DNA from: CAVVIG01 sp050249955
Lineage (GTDB): Bacteria; Acidobacteriota; Vicinamibacteria; Vicinamibacterales; CAVVIG01
Direction of reading: 5' to 3'
Assembly (NCBI GenBank): GCA_050249955.1
Contig: JBFWPN010000001.1
Location: 124,001-188,000 of the forward strand
DNA length: 64,000 nt
Shown here in pieces: positions 25,864-33,297 of this stretch (its first letter is position 1; the number at the start of each line of letters is the position of its first letter). The notes under the pieces were generated by a model, which had not been told where the DNA came from, did not search any database, and saw only the letters and a list, made by a program, of their open reading frames with translations. A program made the position numbers and the translations under genes.

Positions 25864-26652
25864 GTGCCGTACGAGCACTTCACCACGACGCGCGCGGGGG
25901 CGGTCGAGCGGCTGACACTCAACCGTCCCGACGTCAGGAACGCGTTCAACGACGCGATGATCGCCGAGCTGACCGACTGGGCCGCCGCCATCGCGGCCGC
26001 CCCTGGGGTACGTGCGGTGGTGATCGGTGGGGCCGGCCCCACCTTCTGTGCGGGGGCCGACCTGGCATGGATGGCGCGCACCGTGGACTACACGGAGGCC
26101 GAGAACGTGGCCGACGCCGAGCGGGCGTCGCGAATGTTCGGGGCCATCGATCGGCTCCCGGTGCCGGTGATCGGCCGGGTGCAGGGCGCGGCGCTCGGTG
26201 GAGGTGCCGGCCTCTGCGCCGTGTGCGACGTGGTGGTGGCCGACGAGCACGCGACGTTCGGTTTCACCGAGGTGAAGCTCGGGATCATTCCGGCGGTGAT
26301 TTCCCCCTTCGTGCTCGCGAAGATCGGACGGTCGGCGGCACGCGAGCTGTTCCTGACCGGTCGCCGGTTCACCGCGGGGCACGCGCTCGACATCGGGCTG
26401 GTGCACACGGTGGTGCCCGCGACCGATCTCGATGCCGCGGTAGACGCGGTGCTGCGCGAGGTCCTCGCCGCCGGACGTGACGCCATCGCCGCCGCGAAGC
26501 AGCTGATCGCCGACGTCTGGGAGGCCGAATCGCCCGAACAGGCGAGGTCGATGACGGCGCGGGCCCTTGCGGCCCGGCGGGTGTCGAGTGAGGGCCAGGA
26601 GGGCCTGCGGGCATTCCTCGGGAAGCGGAAGCCCACGTGGAGCGGCGCGTGA
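25864..26652 (+). CDS. liuC: enoyl-CoA hydratase, probable methylglutaconyl-CoA hydratase
   Basis: A 262-aa crotonase. The oxyanion loop GPTFCAGADLAWMARTVDYTEAEN (about 60-83) and GAALGGGAGLCAVCDVVVADEHATFGFTEVKLGIIPAVISPFV (about 116-158) show the two catalytic acidic positions and the 'CAGADLxWM' variant common in LiuC-type hydratases. The expected reaction is hydration of 3-methylglutaconyl-CoA to HMG-CoA, the step between the carboxylase and the lyase encoded here. The start is GTG, 6 bp after mccB. The stop overlaps the next gene (GTGA). Confidence 0.88.
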   Translation: MPYEHFTTTRAGAVERLTLNRPDVRNAFNDAMIAELTDWAAAIAAAPGVRAVVIGGAGPTFCAGADLAWMARTVDYTEAENVADAERASRMFGAIDRLPVPVIGRVQGAALGGGAGLCAVCDVVVADEHATFGFTEVKLGIIPAVISPFVLAKIGRSAARELFLTGRRFTAGHALDIGLVHTVVPATDLDAAVDAVLREVLAAGRDAIAAAKQLIADVWEAESPEQARSMTARALAARRVSSEGQEGLRAFLGKRKPTWSGA

Positions 26653-28160
26653 TCCGGCGGCTGGTGATTGCCAACCGCGGCGAGATTGCCGTCCGCATCT
26701 GCCGCGCCTGCCGGGAACTGGGGATCGAAAGCGTGGCGGTGTTCTCGGATGCCGATGCCGGCGCGGCCCACGTGGCGGCGGCTGACCGGGCCGTGCGCAT
26801 CGGGCCGCCGCCGCCGCGCGAGAGTTACCTCCACATCCAGGCCATCATCGATGCGGCCCTGGCCACCGGTGCCGACGCCGTGCACCCGGGCTACGGCTTC
26901 CTCTCGGAGAATGCCGCCTTCGCGCACGCGTGCCGCGACGCGGGCATCATTTTCGTCGGGCCGCCGCCCGAGGCGATCGCCCGGATGGGATCGAAGATCG
27001 AGGCTCGCGCCCTTGCCGCCGCCGCAGATGTACCGGTGGTGCCGGGACAGACGCCCGCGGATCAGAGCGATGACGGGCTGCTGGATGCGCTCAGGTCCGT
27101 CGGCCTGCCGGCCCTGATCAAGGCGTCGGCGGGCGGGGGCGGACGGGGCATGCGGCAGGTGCACGACCTCGCGCAGGCGCGGGACGCCATCCAGTCCGCA
27201 CGGCGGGAATCGGAAGCGGCCTTTCGCGATGGCACGCTGTACGTCGAGCGGCTCATCGAGCGGCCCCACCACGTCGAGATCCAGATCATCGCGGACACGC
27301 ACGGCCAGGTGGTGCACCTCTTCGAGCGCGAGTGTTCGGTGCAGCGGCGCCACCAGAAGGTCCTCGAGGAGAGCCCGTCGCCCCACCTCACGCCGGGCCT
27401 GCGCCGGCGCATGGCCGACGCAGCGGTGCGGGCCGCGCGCGCGGCCGGCTACGTGAACGCGGGCACGTTCGAGTTCCTCGTCGACCTCGGGGGCGGTGGC
27501 GGTGACGCCACACCGTTCTACTTCCTCGAGATGAACACGCGGCTGCAGGTGGAACATCCGGTCACCGAGCAGGTCGCCGGCGTGGACCTGGTCCGGGCGC
27601 AGCTGCTCGTGGCCTCGGGACATCCGCTGCCGTGGCGCCAGGAACAGCTGGCCCAGCGTGGGCATGCCATCGAGGCCCGCATCTACGCGGAGGATCCATC
27701 GCAGGGCTTCATCCCGCAGGCCGGCCGGCTCCTGCTGTACCGCGAGCCGCAGATGCCGGGGATCCGCGTGGATGCCGGCGTGCGCGAAGGCGACGAGGTG
27801 CCGGTGCACTACGACCCGCTGCTCGCCAAGGTGATCGCGACCGCTGAAACGCGGGACCTGGCGATTGCTCGACTCACCGCGGCCCTGCGTGCGTTCCCCA
27901 TCCTGGGCATCCGCACGAACATCACCTTTGCGATCGCGATCCTCGAGAGCGACGCGTTCCGCACCGGTGCGGTGCACACGGGTTATCTCGATCGCGAGGG
28001 CGCGGAACTGGCGCAACGGGCTCCCGAACCTCCCCCGGCCTTCCTGCAGGCCGCCATGGATGCGGCCGACCGGTCGGTCGACCTGGATCGCCCGCACGAT
28101 GGTCCCTCGCGGGACTGGGACCCGTGGAACCGGCGCCTGGCCGGGTGGAGCCCGCAATGA
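26649..28160 (+). CDS. mccA: methylcrotonyl-CoA carboxylase biotin carboxylase subunit (no carrier domain)
   Basis: A 503-aa ATP-grasp biotin carboxylase. RRLVIANRGEIAVRICRACRELGI at the start, the glycine loop SAGGGGRGMRQV (about 155), FERECSVQRRHQKVLEESPSP, EMNTRLQVEHPVTEQVAGVDLV (about 292) and EARIYAEDPSQGFIPQAGRL are all intact. Normal LiuD/MccA chains of about 650-680 aa continue into a BT linker and biotin carrier; here the chain ends after DPWNRRLAGWSPQ and the carrier is a separate, overlapping gene. GTG 26649 (GTGA overlap) is preferred; another GTG four codons upstream is possible. Confidence 0.9.
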   Translation: MIRRLVIANRGEIAVRICRACRELGIESVAVFSDADAGAAHVAAADRAVRIGPPPPRESYLHIQAIIDAALATGADAVHPGYGFLSENAAFAHACRDAGIIFVGPPPEAIARMGSKIEARALAAAADVPVVPGQTPADQSDDGLLDALRSVGLPALIKASAGGGGRGMRQVHDLAQARDAIQSARRESEAAFRDGTLYVERLIERPHHVEIQIIADTHGQVVHLFERECSVQRRHQKVLEESPSPHLTPGLRRRMADAAVRAARAAGYVNAGTFEFLVDLGGGGGDATPFYFLEMNTRLQVEHPVTEQVAGVDLVRAQLLVASGHPLPWRQEQLAQRGHAIEARIYAEDPSQGFIPQAGRLLLYREPQMPGIRVDAGVREGDEVPVHYDPLLAKVIATAETRDLAIARLTAALRAFPILGIRTNITFAIAILESDAFRTGAVHTGYLDREGAELAQRAPEPPPAFLQAAMDAADRSVDLDRPHDGPSRDWDPWNRRLAGWSPQ

Positions 28161-28555
28161 ACGCACCGCCGACGGTGACACGGGTGGGACCCGGTGTGTT
28201 CCGGGTGGAGGTGGAGGGCCGCGCGGAGATCGTGCACGTGGCGGGTCCTCGCACGGCCCGGTGGGTGCACTGGAACGGCCAGGTGTACGAGCGGCCGTTC
28301 GCCGACACCCGCGCGCCCAGGCGAGCGGCCGGCACCGATGCGCACCAGTCGCTCACGGCGCCCATGCCGTCCACGGTCCGGAAAGTCCTCGTCGAGCCGG
28401 GCTCACGCGTCGCCAAGGGGGACACGCTGCTCGTCCTCGAGGCGATGAAGATGGAACTGCCCATCCGGGCCGGGGCCGATGCGGTGGTGCGTGCGGTGCA
28501 CTGCCGCGAGGGCCAGCTGGTGCAGCCGGGCGCCACGCTCGTGGATCTGGACTGA
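28157..28555 (+). CDS. biotin carboxyl carrier protein of methylcrotonyl-CoA carboxylase
   Basis: A 132-aa protein. The C-terminal half (about 65-132) is a biotinyl domain with the biotinylation site EAMKMEL and the preceding hairpin TAPMPSTVRKVLVEPGSRVAKGDTLLVL. The N-terminal half (FRVEVEGRAEIVHVAGP ... RWVHWNGQVYERPF) resembles the strand-rich BT linker that in fused MccA chains contacts the beta subunit. It completes the alpha subunit when combined with the biotin carboxylase gene just upstream (ATGA overlap). The frame is one base back relative to the carboxylase, so this is a true gene split or a frameshift at the domain junction; the clean start-stop overlap favours a split. Confidence 0.87.
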   Translation: MNAPPTVTRVGPGVFRVEVEGRAEIVHVAGPRTARWVHWNGQVYERPFADTRAPRRAAGTDAHQSLTAPMPSTVRKVLVEPGSRVAKGDTLLVLEAMKMELPIRAGADAVVRAVHCREGQLVQPGATLVDLD

Positions 28556-29493
28556 TGGCCAGCGCACTCGCTTCCCTGCGCGGTCGTCGGGTGACCATCG
28601 TCGAGGTCGGCCCCAGGGATGGACTCCAGAACGAACGGGCGAGTGTGCCGACGCCCGAGAAGCTGGCGTTCGTCGAGTCGCTGGCCGACGCGGGCCTGCC
28701 GGTCGTGGAGGTCTCGGCGTTCGTGAACCCGAAACGGGTGCCACACATGGGCGATGCGGGCGAACTGTTCGCGCGGCTGACCCGCCGGCCAGGCACGCGC
28801 TATTCGGCGCTCGTGCCCAACCTGCAGGGGCTGGAGCGGGCCATCGCCGCCGGGGTGACCGAGGTGGCGATCTTCGCGGCGGCCTCCGAGGCGTTCAGCC
28901 GGGCCAACATCAACGCCAGCATCGATGCGTCGTTCGAGACGTATGCCGCTGTCTGCGCGCGGGCGCGGGCCGCGGGGCTGCGCGTGCGCGGTTACCTCTC
29001 CACCGCCTTCGGCTGCCCCTACGAAGGGCACGTGCCTGCAGATCGGGTCGTCATGCTCACCGGCCGGCTGCTGGATCTGGGCGTGTTCGAGGTGGCAGTC
29101 AGCGACACCATCGGCATCGCGCATCCAGGCCAGGTGGACGCGCTTCTCGACCGGCTGGAGCCGGTCGTCCCGCTCCAGCACGTGGCGCTCCACTTCCACG
29201 ACACGCGCGGTACCGCCCTGGCGAATGTGCTCACGGGACTGACCCGCGGCATCACCACGTTCGACGCGTCTGCCGGCGGCCTGGGCGGCTGCCCGTACGC
29301 GCCAGGAGCCTCGGGCAACCTCGCCACCGAGGACCTGGTGTACATGCTCGATGGCCTGGGAATCGAAACCGGGGTGTCGCTGGAAGGCGTAGCCGCGGCA
29401 TCGGCGCGGATCGAGGCGGGGCTCGATCACGCGCTGCCGTCGAGATATGTGCAGGCGACGCGCGCGCGCCGACGCCCGGACCGAACTACTTGA
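28555..29493 (+). CDS. liuE: hydroxymethylglutaryl-CoA lyase
   Basis: A 312-aa TIM-barrel lyase cleaving HMG-CoA to acetyl-CoA and acetoacetate, the last step of leucine catabolism. The signatures are VEVGPRDGLQNER (about 16-28), VSAFVNPKRVPHMGD (about 53-67), the metal ligands in HFHDTRGTALANVL (about 211-224) and the active-site loop GLGGCPYAPGASGNLATED with its Cys (about 242-260). Starts within the TGATG overlap with the carrier gene. The final eight bases overlap the convergent pilin-like gene. An acyl-CoA dehydrogenase (isovaleryl-CoA) is not in the window. Confidence 0.93.
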   Translation: MASALASLRGRRVTIVEVGPRDGLQNERASVPTPEKLAFVESLADAGLPVVEVSAFVNPKRVPHMGDAGELFARLTRRPGTRYSALVPNLQGLERAIAAGVTEVAIFAAASEAFSRANINASIDASFETYAAVCARARAAGLRVRGYLSTAFGCPYEGHVPADRVVMLTGRLLDLGVFEVAVSDTIGIAHPGQVDALLDRLEPVVPLQHVALHFHDTRGTALANVLTGLTRGITTFDASAGGLGGCPYAPGASGNLATEDLVYMLDGLGIETGVSLEGVAAASARIEAGLDHALPSRYVQATRARRRPDRTT

Positions 29494-30016
29494 GGACCTG
29501 CCCGATCGGCGGGTCGCCCACTTCCGGCATGGCCGCACTGAGGGTGCCGGTCGACTCCCAGATGGAGCCGTTCACGTTCGTGGCGAAGAACCGCTTGTTG
29601 TCCACGTTGGTCGGGTCGGCATACGCACGCCACCCCTGGGCGGCCTCTCCCGCCGCCAGGCCGTTGCAACTCGGTGGCGCGCCCGGGAACGCCGACCCAT
29701 CCAGTTCGATGACGTAGCCCGACTTCGTGACCGTGTTCGAGGTCGCCAGGTTCGGCGAGATGAACGCCTCGTTCGATCCGGGAGGCGCCTGCCCGAGGGT
29801 CGTGAGGTTCGGGGCGTAGAACCCGCCGCCGCACGTGAGGGCGAACGTCAGCTGCGAACTGTGGATCACGCGCATGGATCCGATGGCGGACGCGGCCCCC
29901 GCCGACTGCCGCGCCAGGAGCATGCGGGGCAGGGCGATGGTCGAGAGCACCCCGATCAGCGCAATCACGAAAAGTAAGTCGATGAGGGCGAAGCCATCGG
30001 CTTTGCGAGTGTTCAC
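29486..30016 (-). CDS. type IV pilin-like protein (prepilin N-terminus)
   Basis: A 176-aa protein with a class III signal: a short basic leader MNTRKADG, then FALIDLLFVIALIGVLSTIALPRMLL (about 9-34). Processing by prepilin peptidase would occur after Gly8. The usual Glu at position +5 of the mature chain is Asp here. The rest is a soluble head with AGAASAIGSMRVIHSSQLTFALTCGGGFYAPNL (a common pilin/pseudopilin stretch) and two cysteines about 60 residues apart. GTG start with AGGAG Shine-Dalgarno. No other pilus or type II secretion genes are nearby. It may be a minor pilin or an exported pseudopilin. Confidence 0.82.
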   Translation of the reverse strand: MNTRKADGFALIDLLFVIALIGVLSTIALPRMLLARQSAGAASAIGSMRVIHSSQLTFALTCGGGFYAPNLTTLGQAPPGSNEAFISPNLATSNTVTKSGYVIELDGSAFPGAPPSCNGLAAGEAAQGWRAYADPTNVDNKRFFATNVNGSIWESTGTLSAAMPEVGDPPIGQVLK

Positions 30017-30530
30017 CTGTCAGCTCCTGTCAGTCTTCTAGCAGGGCCCGTGCCGTATTGCAGGGCTGGGCACCCCACGGAGGATGCGTGCAGCCCGGCA
30101 CCGACCTGCATGGCCCGGCTGTGACACAACGCGGCACCCTGAGGCCGCGCTGACATTTCCTGTCACATGTAGTTTCGGAGGTACGGTGTGGCAGCTTCAT
30201 GCCCGGATCACCGCGCCGCGGGGTCCCCGCCGAGTGGGGTCCGGCACTGCACCCGGACTCTGGCGGACGCGTTGCATATCCATCAGCTGTGCCTCGCCCT
30301 CGCCTCCCCGATCGTCGATCGCCCTCGACCGACCGCAGGCGTCGTCCGCGCGGGGGGCGCAGGCGGATGGAGCGACGGGCCCAGTGGCAGCGTCTGACCT
30401 GGCTCGTCGGCGCGTACGCCGTCTATCTGGCCCTGCGCGCCGTCCCGGCTGCTTTTCGTCGCGCGTGGACCCGTCACTCGTCGTAATCTGCATCTCGAGT
30501 GAGGATCTACCTTTGCAGCAGCCGACTGTC
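30017..30530. other. 514-bp gap between divergent pilin-like and M48 genes
   Basis: No convincing gene is seen. The pilin-proximal side has two direct CTGTCAG copies. TGACATTTCCTGTCA at 30151-30165 is a perfect 5+5+5 inverted repeat and TGTGACACA is at about 30119-30127, so TGTCA-type half-sites recur. The right half is GC-rich. A 39-codon frame at 30367-30486 (ATG, with one hydrophobic stretch WLVGAYAVYLALRAVPAAF) could encode a membrane microprotein but has a weak start context and is not annotated as a gene. Confidence 0.4.
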
Positions 30531-31910
30531 ATGAGAAACGGACTGGTCACGTCCGCGCTGATTGCCGCACTGGCATTGGTGCCGCTCGGTGCCCAGACAC
30601 GGATCACCCCGCCCTCCAACAAGTACACCCCGGCGCAGGATGTCGAGCTGGGCATGCAGGCGGCTGCCGAGGCGCGCCAGCAGCTCCCGCTGATGCGCGA
30701 CGACGCGGTGACGTCCTACATCGAGCGGCTGGGCAAGCGGCTGGAGGGGGTCATCCCGTCCAACCTCCAGCAGCCGGCATTCAAGTACAGCTTCGAGACG
30801 GTGAACGTCCGCGACATCAACGCCTTTGCGCTTCCGGGCGGGCCCATGTTCGTCAACCGCGGGATGATCGAGGCGGCGAACAGCGAGGGCGAGGTCGTGG
30901 GCGTGATGGCGCACGAACTGAGCCACGTGCTGCTCAGGCATGGCACGGCGCAGGCGAGCAAGGCCGGCAAGTACCAGATGGGGCAGATTGCCGGGGCGGT
31001 GCTCGGCGCGATTATCGGCGGGACTGTCGGCCAGGTCGTGGCGCAGGGGACCCAGTTCGGACTTGGCGCGAGCTTCCTGCGGTTCGGGCGTGAGTACGAA
31101 CGCCAGGCCGACATCATGGGGGCGCAGCTCATGGCGCGTGCCGGCTACGACGCCCGCGACATGGCCGCCATGTTCCGCACGATCGAGAAAGAGGGGGGGC
31201 CGAGCGGCCCCGAGTGGCTCAGCGATCATCCGAACCCGGGCAACCGCTCCGCCTACATCGAGAAGGAGGCGCAGGCGCTGCGCGTCTCGAACCCCGTGTC
31301 CGACCGCTCGGGGTTCGACCGCGTGAAGTCGCACCTGCGCTCACTGCCCAAGGCGCCATCCTCGGAGGAGGTGGCGAAGGCGGGTGCCGGCAATCGTCCA
31401 CAGCCTGGGCCGACCGCCAACGGTCGCCTCGGGCCGGTCGAGCCGCCCTCGTCCCGCACGCGTGAGTATTCGGAAGGCAACATCTTCCGCATCTCGGTCC
31501 CCTCGAACTGGCGCGAGCTGCCCGGGTCGAATGCGGTCACCTTCGCCCCCGAAGGGGGCTACGCCCAGGAGCAGTTCACGCACGGGGTGCAGGTGGGCAT
31601 CCTCCGGAACGAGCGTCACGAACTCGACGTGGCGACGGCCGACTTCATCCGCTCGATGGCCTCGTCCAACCGGGGGCTGACGCAGCGCTCGCAGTCGATG
31701 CCGACGGTGGTGGCCGGCCGGCGCGGCCTGCAGACGCTCATGTCGAACGTGTCGGAGGCGACCCGCACGGCCGAAAGCGTGCTGCTCTTCACCACCCGCA
31801 TGCGCGACGGCACCCTGTTCTACGTCATCAGCGTGGCGCCCGATGCCGACTTCCGGACCTACGAGCCGGTCTTCCAGCAGGTGGTCAGGTCGATCAAGCT
31901 GAACGACTGA
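30531..31910 (+). CDS. M48 family periplasmic metalloprotease
   Basis: A 459-aa exported zinc protease of the BepA/LoiP type. The signal peptide is residues 1-22 (ALVPLGAQ). The catalytic domain has HELSH at 128-132 and the downstream glutamate ligand in FGREYERQADIMGAQLMARAGYD (about 182-204), plus INAFALPGGPMFVNRGMI and WLSDHPNPGNR. After a Pro/Ser linker (270-305) comes a second domain (NIFRISVPSNWRELPGSNAVTFAPEGGY, about 315-459) resembling PsbP/DUF1795-like modules rather than the TPR repeats of BepA. It probably acts in outer-membrane protein or lipoprotein quality control. The frame stays open upstream but without coding character. Confidence 0.9.
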   Translation: MRNGLVTSALIAALALVPLGAQTRITPPSNKYTPAQDVELGMQAAAEARQQLPLMRDDAVTSYIERLGKRLEGVIPSNLQQPAFKYSFETVNVRDINAFALPGGPMFVNRGMIEAANSEGEVVGVMAHELSHVLLRHGTAQASKAGKYQMGQIAGAVLGAIIGGTVGQVVAQGTQFGLGASFLRFGREYERQADIMGAQLMARAGYDARDMAAMFRTIEKEGGPSGPEWLSDHPNPGNRSAYIEKEAQALRVSNPVSDRSGFDRVKSHLRSLPKAPSSEEVAKAGAGNRPQPGPTANGRLGPVEPPSSRTREYSEGNIFRISVPSNWRELPGSNAVTFAPEGGYAQEQFTHGVQVGILRNERHELDVATADFIRSMASSNRGLTQRSQSMPTVVAGRRGLQTLMSNVSEATRTAESVLLFTTRMRDGTLFYVISVAPDADFRTYEPVFQQVVRSIKLND

Positions 31911-31978
31911 CGCCCCCACCACCGGGCGTGTGCGGGACACCCCTAATTGCCGGACGCGAACCGACCGATAACGCCGGC

Positions 31979-32353
31979 GTGGATGAGCAAATCTGGAGGT
32001 TCTCGCGCAACGGGGAGTTGCTGGAGATCAAGCGGACTCCCACCGAAGACGGGTTGCTGCTGGGCGTGACCGGTGACGGGCCGCCGCGAACCTACTTCTT
32101 CCAGGATCTGGCCCGCCTGGAACAGTTCCAGGCCGATTTCGAGAAATTCCTGCTCGGCACCGGCTGGACCTTCCTGGGCTTCTCCCCCGACCGCCGCTCG
32201 GGCCGCGAACGTCGGCACTTCAGCCGACTGCTCTCCGATCGCCGGCGCTGGTGGACCGACGGCATCCGCCGCCCCACGTCCGATGCCGACGACCTGGATG
32301 CCGGCGACGAACGCGAGCGGCGGCTGAAGCGCATCCGCCGCCGCCTGCCCTAG
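31979..32353 (+). CDS. conserved hypothetical small protein
   Basis: A 124-aa soluble protein. The N-terminal half is a compact strand-rich unit (EQIWRFSRNGELLEIKRTPTEDGLLLGVTGDGPPRTYFFQD), then a helix LARLEQFQADFEKFLLGTGW and a strongly basic C-terminus (RRSGRERRHFSRLLSDRRRWWTDG ... RRLKRIRRRLP) that could bind nucleic acid. GTG 31979 is taken as start, since it opens the folded-looking part. No family is recognised. It precedes another small unknown gene by 55 bp. Confidence 0.55.
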   Translation: MDEQIWRFSRNGELLEIKRTPTEDGLLLGVTGDGPPRTYFFQDLARLEQFQADFEKFLLGTGWTFLGFSPDRRSGRERRHFSRLLSDRRRWWTDGIRRPTSDADDLDAGDERERRLKRIRRRLP

Positions 32354-32408
32354 CCGCTCCGGCTGACCCGGCGTTCCCCTTGCTCTGGCCAGGAGCGGAG
32401 GTTTCGGG

Positions 32409-32618
32409 ATGCCGGTGAAGCTGTCTCTCTCCCCCGACCACGACGGCGAGTGGCGCGTCAGCCTCGACGACACGGTAATCGTCTGTTTTTCAGGGCCTTC
32501 GGCCCACGAGCAGGCCTTGCGCCGCAGCCGCGAACTGGCCGACCTGCTGCGTTCCATTGCCGAGGAGTGCGAGCCGGAGGGACACGGGCCCTGGGCGGAA
32601 ATCCCGACACCCGGGTAA
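32409..32618 (+). CDS. hypothetical small acidic protein
   Basis: A 69-aa protein beginning MPVKLSLSPDHDGEWRVSLDDTVIVCFSGPSAHEQALRR, i.e. two or three strands followed by a helix RSRELADLLRSIAEEC. It has a good Shine-Dalgarno (AGGAGCGGAGG) and an ATG start, which supports it as real. No signal peptide or known domain. Function unknown. Confidence 0.55.
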   Translation: MPVKLSLSPDHDGEWRVSLDDTVIVCFSGPSAHEQALRRSRELADLLRSIAEECEPEGHGPWAEIPTPG

Positions 32619-32711
32619 GTTCTACTTCCCGGCTGGGTTCGGCTTGTTGCCGTCTCAATGGCACGCTAAGCTGGACTTCGTCTGGCTCACTTCGACAGGG
32701 AGATGCACAGG

Positions 32712-33236
32712 ATGAGACGACTTCTGCAGGTGTGCGCGCTGGCGCTGGTCGCGCTGGCGACCCCATGGACGGCCTCGGCCCAGCAGGCGCTGGCCGACGA
32801 CGATCGGGCCGGCTTGGTTTCGGCGGGCGCGATGGTTGGGGCACAGCTCGATACCGATGACAACTGGCTGCTGTTCGGCGGCGACCTGCGCGTGCAGGTG
32901 GCACACGCGCTCGAGTTCCAGCCCCGCTTCACCTATCAGCCCGAGGATGGCGGCCACACCATCCAGATGGACGCGAACATCCTCCGGAACTTCGACCTGG
33001 CACGGCCCGGCCGGTTCCGGCCGTTCATGGGCATCGGCGGCACGCTGCGGAAGGTGTCGCCCGACGTCGGTACCGGAGAGACGAAGCTCGGGCTGAACCT
33101 CGTGTCCGGCGCCCGGGTGGCCCTGAGTTCGAGCCGCGGCTACGAGCCGTTCATCATCGGCCAGTACACGATCATCCCGGACTACTTCAACTCGTTCTCG
33201 ATCGTGGTCGGCGCGTCGTTCCGACTGCGCCAGTAA
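32712..33236 (+). CDS. small outer-membrane beta-barrel protein
   Basis: A 174-aa exported protein. Signal peptide 1-24 (TPWTASA-QQA). The mature part has eight or so amphipathic strands such as LVSAGAMVGAQLDTDDNWLLFGGDLRVQVAHALEFQPRFTYQ and ends VGASFRLRQ. This fits an eight-stranded OmpA/OmpX/OprG-sized barrel; the 'FGGDLRV ... FRPFMGIGGTLRK' pattern is common to the OmpA-like barrel superfamily. ATG 32712 places AGGGAG 9 bp upstream; an ATG nine bases earlier is possible. Function unknown. A strong hairpin follows. Confidence 0.72.
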   Translation: MRRLLQVCALALVALATPWTASAQQALADDDRAGLVSAGAMVGAQLDTDDNWLLFGGDLRVQVAHALEFQPRFTYQPEDGGHTIQMDANILRNFDLARPGRFRPFMGIGGTLRKVSPDVGTGETKLGLNLVSGARVALSSSRGYEPFIIGQYTIIPDYFNSFSIVVGASFRLRQ

Positions 33237-33252
33237 GCGCCCAGGCACGCGC

Positions 33253-33279
33253 GGCACGGAGGCCATCGGTCTCCGTGCC
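33253..33279. terminator. bidirectional terminator-like hairpin
   Basis: GGCACGGAG (33253-33261) pairs perfectly with CTCCGTGCC (33271-33279) across a 9-nt loop, midway between the convergent barrel gene (stop 33236) and the MBL-fold gene (stop 33298). There is no U-tract on either side, so termination may depend on the hairpin with other factors. Confidence 0.6.
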
Positions 33280-33297
33280 CGTCCTCCCCCGCTCCCC

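Noticed and set aside
23851..26406. An 851-codon minus-strand frame under pcm/mccB/liuC
   Set aside because: Covers three clearly real genes on other frames and has low-complexity composition; no homology signal.
28124..28156. Earlier ATG for the biotin carrier gene, deep inside the biotin carboxylase
   Set aside because: The ATGA overlap start at 28157 is the standard coupling arrangement and leaves a sensible N-terminus.
30367..30486. Possible 39-aa membrane microprotein before the M48 gene
   Set aside because: One hydrophobic stretch but poor ribosome-binding context and no operon support; mentioned only under the gap entry.
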